DNA of 64,000 bases from Ignavibacteriales bacterium (lineage in GTDB: Bacteria > Bacteroidota > Ignavibacteria > Ignavibacteriales > Ignavibacteriaceae). The notes beneath the pieces are model-generated. The model worked only from the letters and a program-made list of their open reading frames with translations, was not told the DNA's origin and searched no databases. The position numbers were made by a program, and so were the translations under genes. The stretch covers positions 62,001 to 126,000 of the forward strand of contig JADJIA010000004.1 in NCBI GenBank assembly GCA_016707285.1. Reading direction: 5' to 3'. Each line of letters starts with the position of its first letter. The stretch's first letter is position 1. This document shows positions 18,655-25,612 of this stretch, one piece after another.

Positions 18655-18811
18655 GATTGCTAGAAAAAGGCTGATCTTTAATGTTATCACTGGAGGCTTG
18701 TCGGGTAAGTTGGTTCAGAAAAAATTGTATATTTAAGAAGTTTCTTTTTGACTAATTTGAGAATTACCAATTAGAATTGATTTGTCACTAACAATTATAA
18801 ATATCTTTCCC

Positions 18812-19300
18812 ATGCGAAAATATAAAATTTATCTTGATACATCTGTTATCAATTTTCTATTTGCGGACGATGCTCCGGAAAAAAAGGAGGTTACAGTTGA
18901 TTTCTTCAGTGGGGTTGTAAGTCAGAATATTTACGAAATTTTTATTTCACCCATTGTGGTGGATGAGATTAACAAAACTCGCGATGAAATTAAACGACAA
19001 AAACTTCTCGATGTTATTCGCGAATTCAATATACCACTCATTGACATAAATTCTCAACGGGAAGAAATAGAAAAACTCGCCGGTCTATATATTAATAGTA
19101 AGATTATTCCGGTGAATAAATTAGAAGATGCATTACATGTGGCAATCGCAACTGTTTTTGAATTTGAAATACTATTAAGTTGGAATTATAAGCACCTTGC
19201 AAATGTTAACAAAGAGAGGATGATTCTTCTAATTAATGTGAGTGAGGGATATTCTAAACCATTTAGATTGATTACACCAATGGAGGTTTCTTATGGATAG
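18812..19300 (+). CDS. PIN-domain protein (toxin-like nuclease)
   Basis: The 162-residue protein begins MRKYKIYLDTSVINFLF, with the first catalytic Asp of the PIN fold. It has a conserved Glu in VVVDEINKT, the second acidic cluster in LEDALHVAIA, and a final strand LLSWNYKHLAN. PIN proteins are Mg-dependent RNases, mostly VapC-type toxins. ATG 18812 is preferred over upstream codons because the PIN fold starts immediately. A 52-codon gene follows and overlaps it by 8 bases, unlike the common antitoxin-first order. Confidence 0.85.
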   Translation: MRKYKIYLDTSVINFLFADDAPEKKEVTVDFFSGVVSQNIYEIFISPIVVDEINKTRDEIKRQKLLDVIREFNIPLIDINSQREEIEKLAGLYINSKIIPVNKLEDALHVAIATVFEFEILLSWNYKHLANVNKERMILLINVSEGYSKPFRLITPMEVSYG

Positions 19301-19451
19301 TCACAAATATAGTAAAACGATGAATGAAACTTTGGAATTAAAAGCTATTTGTTATGCTGAAGTTGAACATTTGAGCTTGGAAGAAGCTTTAAAGAAACGA
19401 ATTGAGATTCACTTATCTCGGCGAAGTCTTTATGAAGAGTGTCGCTGGTAA
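19293..19451 (+). CDS. small protein paired with PIN domain gene (candidate antitoxin)
   Basis: This 52-residue frame begins MDSHKYSKTMNETLELKAIC with GGAGG 6 bases upstream and overlaps the end of the PIN gene by 8 bases. It is largely helical and charged (SLEEALKKRIEIH, RRSLYEECRW). There is no obvious DNA-binding fold. Coupled translation and size suggest the partner of the PIN protein, but no family is recognised. Confidence 0.6.
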   Translation: MDSHKYSKTMNETLELKAICYAEVEHLSLEEALKKRIEIHLSRRSLYEECRW

Positions 19452-19530
19452 GAATAGAGGAAATAAACGCACAAAAAAAATCCTACCTAAATAGCATCTG
19501 TCTGAGCTGTCATTCGCAAACCATTTAAAA

Positions 19531-19564
19531 TAAAAAAGCCTCAAAACGAGCCGTTTTGAGGCTT
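19531..19564 (-). terminator. intrinsic terminator of tRNA-Lys
   Basis: AAGCCTCAAAACG and CGTTTTGAGGCTT form a 13-pair stem with a three-base loop, followed by a T-rich tract on the minus strand (19531-19537). Confidence 0.9.
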
Positions 19565-19572
19565 AACATTAG

Positions 19573-19644
19573 TGAGCGCGGATGGGCTCGAACCATCGAC
19601 CCTCTGCTTAAAAGGCAGATGCTCTACCCCTGAGCTACGCGCCC
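19573..19644 (-). tRNA. tRNA-Lys (anticodon TTT)
   Basis: Acceptor arm GGGCGCG pairs with CGCGCTC (one G-U). The D arm GCTCAGGGGTAGAGC is present. The anticodon stem TCTGC/GCAGA holds the loop CTTTTAA with TTT at positions 34-36. The T arm GATGG-TTCGAGC-CCATC is perfect. The discriminator is A and no CCA is encoded. A terminator follows directly. Confidence 0.97.
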
Positions 19645-19737
19645 AATCAGCTAATTTTGAGGGGTATTAAAGATAAATTCAAAATTAGCTTACAAATATA
19701 ACCACTACGAAAATAAATTCAAAATGTTTTTTGATTC

Positions 19738-20215
19738 TACTTATTTTGGCCCGGGACTTTTGTCTTGCGGGTGGGGGTTAGGCGTTTTTGTCCGGATGCC
19801 GTGTCGCTTGTTGTCGGTGTCCGGCTCTGTTCGCGGGGGCTGGACGGAGTTGGAGGGGGCGGGGGCACCTTTTTTGCGTCCAGGTCGTTTTCCCGTGAGT
19901 CGCTCCCCCCGCCCCAGGCGGTTCTCGCTCGGCCTCCACCCCCTGGGCTGGGGCCGTTTGGGGCGGTTTCGTGAGCGGGGTGGTGGTTGGGTGTCGGGTG
20001 CGCTCTCTTGTGTACGGGTCTTCTCCCGCGCTTTGCTGCGCCCGTTTGTTTGGTTTGCCTCGGTTGGAGGGCACCCGTGTAGGTCCTGGGTCGCAGCGGC
20101 GTTCCAAAATGCAGCGCCAGATGAGTTCCCTGGAGCCGTCGTACCGACCGTCGCATCCCCAATCGGCGGAATGGGGCGTAAAACGCGAACAGTATGGTGC
20201 AGTAAGCTTTTTCAT
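19738..20215 (-). other. GC-rich island with an open frame on the minus strand
   Basis: This stretch is far richer in G and C than everything around it, with runs such as GGAGGGGGCGGGGG and CCCCCCGCCCC. Several frames stay open on both strands because stop codons are rare in such sequence. One minus-strand frame (20215 down to 19778, 145 residues, starting MKKLTAPYCSRFTPHSADWG) has AAGGAG 6 bases before its ATG, which is better than chance. Its first 40 residues look protein-like (YDGSRELIWRCILERRC). The rest is low-complexity Pro, Arg and Thr. It could be a transferred repeat, a structured RNA or a decayed gene; I do not recognise it. Confidence 0.4.
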
Positions 20216-20230
20216 TTAATTCTCCTTTTT

Positions 20231-20259
20231 ACCCATGGCGGAAGACCGCATCAATGGGT
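20231..20259 (-). promoter_or_regulatory. double hairpin before the ribosome-binding site of the GC-rich frame
   Basis: ACCCAT (20231-20236) pairs with ATGGGT (20254-20259), and inside it GCGG (20238-20241) pairs with CCGC (20246-20249). On the minus strand it ends just before AAGGAG (20222-20227). It could fold in the leader and control translation of the frame starting at 20215. Confidence 0.35.
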
Positions 20260-20674
20260 ATATTTAGCCGTGCCTGCGCAAATCACGGTACTGAACAATA
20301 GTGCTATGTCTGGGAGATTAAAACACACGGGATCGTAATGGGGGAGAGAGAGCGGGTCTTTTAAGATTAAAAAGATCTGTCCGGTCTTCCTCACCGGTCG
20401 AGGTGAAAGGTATTAGAAGAAAGGATTAAATAGGTGTAAACCGCCTGCAAAATTGGGCAAATAACGGTTCAACCTGTTTTGGTACCCTGTTTTGGGTGGT
20501 TTTAGATTATGAAAAGCAAATTCATGACTAAATGGTCAAACATTTTTTCGAAAAATAAAAAAATGCCAACAAATATTCAAACAAATCTGTCACAATTATT
20601 CGATTTTTTATATATTTTTTGCGAAAAATATTTAAAATAAAGGAGATAGTTGTTATTAAAGAATTATATTTAAT

Positions 20675-20766
20675 CCGGTTCAGAAATAAACAGAGTCGGA
20701 GGGCAGACACTCCCACAATCGCCGGTTTTTACAGAAGGATTTGTAAGTGCCGATGAACGAATCCTT
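20675..20766 (+). ncRNA. candidate structured leader RNA upstream of mgtE
   Basis: CCGG (20675-20678) can pair with CCGG (20722-20725) around a GGAG/CTCC hairpin (20698-20713). Next to it AAGGATTTG (20735-20743) pairs with CGAATCCTT (20758-20766) with one G-U. The conserved elements of the M-box magnesium riboswitch are not seen, so any regulatory role is open. An AAGGAG box at 20640-20645 hints at an alternative short peptide. Confidence 0.3.
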
Positions 20767-20956
20767 TGTAATAAATTAAAAATAGTTTGTCAGATAAGAC
20801 ACCGGAGTTTAAAATTTAAAATGACTTTTTAATAGTCCTAAAATTCCTTAATTTTAAAGTCTGTTTTTGACAATTTTATTGTTATTGACAATACCAATGT
20901 AAATATCAAAACCCGTAAATAAATTCCCGTCTTCTCAATTAAACGCAGGAGAAGTT

Positions 20957-22336
20957 ATGATCGGAAAAATACTCCAACCGGAGATCAGTGAATTGATCCG
21001 GAAACGGAATCTTTCACCAATCAAAGAACTCATCGACGAATGGACTCCTGCGGATCTGGCAGATTTAATTGCCTGCCTTCCTGATACCGATCGTGCTGTT
21101 TTTTTTAGAGTACTCCCCAAAGACCTTGAGATCGAAACTTTTGAATACCTTGAGCTTGATGATCAATATGATCTTCTGAAAGCTATGGGAAACGAAGAGG
21201 TATCGAACATCTTAAACGAAATGTCTCCTGATGATCGTACTGCTCTCTTCGAAGAATTGCCTGCAAACATAACCAAACAGCTCCTTTCGCTCCTCTCGTC
21301 AGAGGAGAGAGTGGTTGCAAAAAAACTTCTTGGATACCCTGAAAATTCGATTGGAAGGCTTATGACTCCCGATTATATTGCAGTGGAAGAAGACTGGTCG
21401 ATTAAAGAGGTTTTGGATTACATCAGAGAAAATGGCGAAGACTCTGAGACCCTCAGTACGATTTATGTGGTTAACGAAAAAGGTCAGCTCGTAGATGATG
21501 TGCGGATCAGAGAGTTCCTGCTGAATCCTCTCCATAAAAAGGTTTACGACCTTATGGACAACAATTTTGTTAATCTAAGTGCCTTTGACGATCAGGAAAA
21601 AGCGGTTGAAGTCTTCAAAAAATACGATAAACTCTCCCTTCCTGTGGTTGATTCATCCGGTGTTTTAATCGGTATTGTTACCGTGGATGATGTGTTGGAT
21701 GTTGCGGAAGAGGAGGCTACCGAGGATATCCAGAAATTGGGTGCCGTTTCCGCTTTGGAGGATTCTTATGTGGACACCACGATCACTCAGATGATCAAAA
21801 AAAGAGTGGGTTGGCTTGCAGTTCTTTTTATTAGTGGAAGTTTAACTGCATCCGCAATCGGGATTTTTGAAGCTGAACTGCAAAAAGCACTTGTCCTTTC
21901 CCTTTTTATTCCACTTGTAATTGCTTCGGGTGGAAATTCAGGTTCACAAGCCGCAACACTTGTAACCAGAGCACTCTCGCTTGGGGAGATAACAATCGGT
22001 GACTGGTGGAGTGTGATGAAAAAAGAATTTTTAACCGGGCTTTTTCTGGGTTTGATCCTCGCTTTTATCGGCTTCTTCCGGATTGCAATTCTTGAAATGC
22101 TTAATATAAGTCATCTTGACTATTGGGTTCTCATCTCCCTTAGCGTTTCCACTGCTCTGGTTGGTGTGGTACTTTGGGGAACATTCGTGGGGTCAATGTT
22201 GCCTCTTCTTCTAAAAAGGCTTGGGTTTGATCCCGCCACTTCCTCAGCTCCATTTGTTTCCACTTTGGTGGATGTTACAGGTATTATTATATACTTCACA
22301 TGTGCGGCAGTCTTCCTCCGGGGAACTCTACTCTAA
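20957..22336 (+). CDS. mgtE: magnesium transporter MgtE
   Basis: The 459-residue protein has full MgtE architecture. The MgtE_N superhelical domain (about 25-130) contains LPDTDRAVFFRVLPKD and MSPDDRTALFEELPA. The CBS pair (about 135-255) contains GRLMTPDYIAVEEDWS and LPVVDSSGVLIGIVTVDDVLD. The five-helix channel domain (about 285-459) carries the family hallmark ASGGNSGSQAATLVTRAL. It conducts Mg2+ across the inner membrane and closes when cytoplasmic Mg2+ binds the CBS and N domains. AGGAG lies 7 bases upstream of ATG 20957. The long upstream region may hold a regulatory RNA. Confidence 0.97.
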   Translation: MIGKILQPEISELIRKRNLSPIKELIDEWTPADLADLIACLPDTDRAVFFRVLPKDLEIETFEYLELDDQYDLLKAMGNEEVSNILNEMSPDDRTALFEELPANITKQLLSLLSSEERVVAKKLLGYPENSIGRLMTPDYIAVEEDWSIKEVLDYIRENGEDSETLSTIYVVNEKGQLVDDVRIREFLLNPLHKKVYDLMDNNFVNLSAFDDQEKAVEVFKKYDKLSLPVVDSSGVLIGIVTVDDVLDVAEEEATEDIQKLGAVSALEDSYVDTTITQMIKKRVGWLAVLFISGSLTASAIGIFEAELQKALVLSLFIPLVIASGGNSGSQAATLVTRALSLGEITIGDWWSVMKKEFLTGLFLGLILAFIGFFRIAILEMLNISHLDYWVLISLSVSTALVGVVLWGTFVGSMLPLLLKRLGFDPATSSAPFVSTLVDVTGIIIYFTCAAVFLRGTLL

Positions 22337-22508
22337 TTTCCCCCTTTCACTTCTTATTACTTCACTGATGTTGGAAGTGTAGTTTTAAATCAGACTAAAA
22401 TTTCCAATTATTAGAAAAGTTTTCTTCATAATTAGAAAACATCCAAAAGTGTTCAAAAAATTAACAGTTAATTGAGATAGAAAAGGAACAGTGTTGAGTA
22501 ATTCATCA

Positions 22509-22525
22509 TTGGCATAAAAATTGCA
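22509..22525 (+). promoter_or_regulatory. sigma-54-type promoter of the nonaheme cytochrome gene
   Basis: TTGGCATAAAAATTGCA matches YTGGCACGRNNNTTGCW at nearly all informative positions, with GG and GC exactly 10 bases apart. The predicted transcript start is near 22537, leaving a leader of about 25 bases with AGAGG before ATG 22561. Confidence 0.75.
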
Positions 22526-22560
22526 TTAAGAACTCAGCACTTTAATTTATAGAGGCATAA

Positions 22561-24909
22561 ATGCTTAAAAATTTACTTTTCATCTTGGCAGCTGTTTCAA
22601 TGACGGCTTCTGTGTTTGCACAGGTTCCAAGAGCTAAAATCGTATCCGAGCCAATGTCAGAAGCAAGACTTACAACATTAGGCTTGAGCACCAATTCCGT
22701 TTCTTCGGGATCCAAAGTTGCCGCTAACGGTACTTATTTCTATTTCTCACCAAGAAATATTGCAAATACATTACCTGTTACCGCATTCACATTTACCCTT
22801 ACCAGTAAACCTGCCGGTTCTACCGCCGCTCTCGAAAATCTTCTTCCAACCATGGTTGGTTTGAAGACCGATCTGGTTGGTAACTATGTGGTTCAACTTT
22901 CTGTTACAACTACAGGTGGTACACATGATACCACTATGACATTTGTTTCAGGAAATTTTGTTGGTGTTGGTGGATTCGACGGCGTTGCCGGATCATTCCC
23001 AAAATGTATGACCTGCCACACCTCAAACCCAACTTTCAGCGGTATTTTCAACAGATGGAAAGACTCGAAACACGGTCTCGCTCTTAAAAAAGAGATGACA
23101 GGAACAAACACACATTTTGGACCAACATGTTTAAAATGCCACACCACCGGAACTGACCATAACCTCGCAGCTGTAAACGGCGGATTTGATGATCTCGCTG
23201 CAGCAAACGGTTATGTCTATTCAGGTCCTCCAAACCCGTTAAAATGGGATACTTTGAAGGCAGTTGGTGCAGGCGTTCTTGTTAATACTGCTACAGTAGG
23301 TTGCGAAATGTGCCACGGTGCCGGTAGCCAGCATGCTGCTGCTCCAAGTTCTGCAAACATCGCTATCAACTACGAAGCCGGTGCTTGTATGAGATGTCAT
23401 GATTCACCACCTTACTACAGAACATTCAATCAGTTTGCTCAGACAAAACACTCAGTTGCAATATGGTCAAGTTCATTTGCACAGGCTGCTTCTTCACAGA
23501 ACAACAATTTGCAAAACTGTATTCGTTGCCATGATGCAAAAGGATATATCAACTACTCTTACGGCAGAACAACCAATACTACCGGTTGGACTGAAGCAAA
23601 CCAGACGGATCTCGGATGCTCGATGTGCCACGATCCTCACGGAACAACAAATCCCGCCAGCTTAAGATTTACACCATCAGTTGGTGATACTCTTGGTAAC
23701 GGTTTCAACTACACAGCAGTTGTTAATGGCGAAGGCAAACTTTGTATGAATTGCCACAAAGCCCGTAGAGACAATGTAACTTATGTTCCTGCAGGTACTA
23801 TCAGCTCACATTGGGGACCTCACCATTCAACACAATCTGACAACCTTTTAGGCCAGAACGCTGCTGAATTTGGTACCGGTTATGCTTCTTCTGTTGCACA
23901 CAAATCACTTCAAGGCGCATGCGTTGATTGCCACATGGCAGCTGACACCACTGCAGCCAACAAGGATAAAGTTGGTAGCCACACATGGAGAATGCACAAT
24001 CCTGATAACGGATATGATAACACCACTGCTTGTAAATCATGCCACGGAAACATCAATTCGTTTGACGAAATTCTTGCTTCTGCAGATCATGATGGTGACG
24101 GAACAGTTGAACCATTCCAGTCAGAATTTGATGGATTGGTAACATTGCTCAGAATCTGGCTTCCACCAGTTGGGCTCGATTCAATTTCATATACCATGAT
24201 CAACACAAACAACCTCCTGAATGAAAGAAAAGCCTATTGGAACTATATGCTTATTGCATATGATGGATCAAGAGGTATTCACAATCCTAAATACGCTATT
24301 GCAGTTCTCACAAAATCAATCCTTGCAATTGGCGGACAGGTTCCTGTAGAATTAACAGAATTCAACGCTTCAGTAGTTAACAATAATGTTACCCTCGTTT
24401 GGGCAACAGGATCAGAAACCAACAATAAAGGCTTCTCTATTGAGAGAAAGACCAAAGATGGCAACTGGTCAACCATTGGATTTGTAAACGGTAAAGGAAA
24501 CTCAACCGAAGCTACAAGTTACAACTACACTGATAAAGAAGCTTCCAAACTGAATATGAAAAAAGTAACTTACAGATTAAAACAAGTTGACCTCGATGGA
24601 AGTACACAGTACACCAAAGAAGTTGAAGTTGAAATCTCGTTACCTAATTCACTCAGCTTGAGCCAGAATTATCCTAACCCATTCAACCCGTCAACAAAGA
24701 TATCCTTCGAACTTCCTGAAAACGGATTTGTTACTCTGAAGGTTTACAATGTTTCCGGTGTTGAGGTTGCTACCCTCGTAGGTCGTCAGATGGAAACCGG
24801 AAGACACGATGTATCGTTTGATGCAACACAGCTCTCTTCAGGTGTTTACTTCTACCGCTTGCAGTTTGGCACCCAGATTATCACCCGTAAAATGGTGGTA
24901 ATGAAATAG
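22561..24909 (+). CDS. secreted nine-heme c-type cytochrome with T9SS sorting domain
   Basis: The 782-residue protein has a signal peptide (MLKNLLFILAAVSMTASVFAQ) and an Ig-like domain to about residue 130. Nine CxxCH heme sites follow: CMTCH, CLKCH, CEMCH, CMRCH, CIRCH, CSMCH, CMNCH, CVDCH and CKSCH. After a helical domain comes the linker PVELTEFNASVV...ETNNKGFSIERK and a T9SS sorting domain (LSQNYPNPFNPSTKISF to ITRKMVVMK). It would be exported, loaded with heme and displayed on the outer surface, suiting electron transfer to or from an external partner; the partner is unknown. The sigma-54-type promoter upstream implies activator-dependent expression. Confidence 0.92.
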   Translation: MLKNLLFILAAVSMTASVFAQVPRAKIVSEPMSEARLTTLGLSTNSVSSGSKVAANGTYFYFSPRNIANTLPVTAFTFTLTSKPAGSTAALENLLPTMVGLKTDLVGNYVVQLSVTTTGGTHDTTMTFVSGNFVGVGGFDGVAGSFPKCMTCHTSNPTFSGIFNRWKDSKHGLALKKEMTGTNTHFGPTCLKCHTTGTDHNLAAVNGGFDDLAAANGYVYSGPPNPLKWDTLKAVGAGVLVNTATVGCEMCHGAGSQHAAAPSSANIAINYEAGACMRCHDSPPYYRTFNQFAQTKHSVAIWSSSFAQAASSQNNNLQNCIRCHDAKGYINYSYGRTTNTTGWTEANQTDLGCSMCHDPHGTTNPASLRFTPSVGDTLGNGFNYTAVVNGEGKLCMNCHKARRDNVTYVPAGTISSHWGPHHSTQSDNLLGQNAAEFGTGYASSVAHKSLQGACVDCHMAADTTAANKDKVGSHTWRMHNPDNGYDNTTACKSCHGNINSFDEILASADHDGDGTVEPFQSEFDGLVTLLRIWLPPVGLDSISYTMINTNNLLNERKAYWNYMLIAYDGSRGIHNPKYAIAVLTKSILAIGGQVPVELTEFNASVVNNNVTLVWATGSETNNKGFSIERKTKDGNWSTIGFVNGKGNSTEATSYNYTDKEASKLNMKKVTYRLKQVDLDGSTQYTKEVEVEISLPNSLSLSQNYPNPFNPSTKISFELPENGFVTLKVYNVSGVEVATLVGRQMETGRHDVSFDATQLSSGVYFYRLQFGTQIITRKMVVMK

Positions 24910-24967
24910 CTATTAAGTATTAAGTATCAGGTATTATTTTTGATCTGATACGAACTTAGAATCTTTT

Positions 24968-25002
24968 AAGCTGCTCTCTAACAAGGGGGCAGCTTTTTTT
25001 TT
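24968..25002 (+). terminator. intrinsic terminator after the cytochrome gene
   Basis: AAGCTGC pairs with GCAGCTT around a loop of about 15 bases, followed by nine T residues. Confidence 0.85.
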
Positions 25003-25040
25003 AATCCAATAATGCAGTAATCCAAAAATGCAATAATATT
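25003..25040. repeat. TGCAGTAATCC-type dispersed repeat, copy 1
   Basis: The words AATGCAGTAATCCAAAAATG and CAATAATATT occur here and almost identically at 59325-59364. Inverted, tandemly extended copies are at 37848-37961. All are intergenic. A CTTTGCGG-type repeat (GCGGCCTCTGTGTCCTTTGC) follows at 25047-25075. Confidence 0.6.
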
Positions 25041-25117
25041 TTCTTTGCGGCCTCTGTGTCCTTTGCGGTTAACGATGTAAACAGTTAAATTTAAAGATTA
25101 AAAAATGGAAGTTACAG

Positions 25118-25612
25118 ATGACAAAACCAAGAAATCCTATCTCATGGGATGAATGTTTTATGCAGATGGCATATTTGATGGCAATGAGATCAAAAGACCC
25201 CAACACACAGGCCGGTGCTGTTATAGTGGATCAAAACAAGGTGATTGTGGGGCTGGGATATAATGGATTTCCAAGAGGGATTGATGAGGGGCAGCTTCCC
25301 TGGTCAAGAACCGGGGGCTTCACCGAATCGAAGTATGCTTTTGTGGTTCATGCTGAAGAAAATGCCATTTATAATGCAAACAAAGCAGTTCATGGATGTG
25401 TATTATATTGCACACTTTTCCCATGTAATGAGTGTACCAAAACCATTATTCAAAACGGTATATCACAGGTAATCTATGCCTCTGATAAGTATCATAACGA
25501 TCCAATCTGGATTGCTTCACGCAAACTTCTTGATCTTGCGGGAGTGAAATACAGGCAATATACCCCTGAAAATGAGCTTAGTCTCGATCCAAAAGAAGAG
25601 GAGAAGGTTTAA
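25118..25612 (+). CDS. dCMP deaminase
   Basis: The 164-residue protein has the zinc site of cytidine/deoxycytidylate deaminases: His and catalytic Glu in VVHAEENAI and two Cys in PCNECTK. The opening WDECFMQMAYLMAMRSKDP is typical of ComEB-type dCMP deaminases. It converts dCMP to dUMP for thymidylate synthesis. Length is normal. Its stop overlaps that of the convergent PEP carboxylase gene by 4 bases. Confidence 0.95.
   Translation: MTKPRNPISWDECFMQMAYLMAMRSKDPNTQAGAVIVDQNKVIVGLGYNGFPRGIDEGQLPWSRTGGFTESKYAFVVHAEENAIYNANKAVHGCVLYCTLFPCNECTKTIIQNGISQVIYASDKYHNDPIWIASRKLLDLAGVKYRQYTPENELSLDPKEEEKV

Larger units (their letters stand above)
20216..20956. other. 741-base region between the GC-rich island and mgtE
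   Basis: No protein gene is convincing here. The left part (20216-20420) holds several small inverted repeats on the minus strand. The middle (20460-20660) is AT-rich with nothing clear. The right part has a structured segment at 20675-20766 and two TTGACAAT copies near 20866-20895 that may belong to a promoter of mgtE. Confidence 0.4.

Noticed and set aside
19769..19776. Integron attC site (GTTAGGC)
   Set aside because: Only one core half-site is present; no inverse core lies at a proper distance and there is no integrase.
19724..20338. Long plus-strand frames (up to 204 codons) in the GC-rich island
   Set aside because: GC-rich sequence keeps several frames open at once; none has a ribosome-binding site, unlike the minus-strand frame.
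20340..20420. RNase P RNA
   Set aside because: A minus-strand GAGGAAGACCGGAC resembles the GAGGAAAGTCCGG core, but the distal conserved elements are absent.
20675..20766. M-box magnesium riboswitch before mgtE
   Set aside because: The conserved M-box start (GGTGAGGCTCC-like) and GATAC segments are not present.
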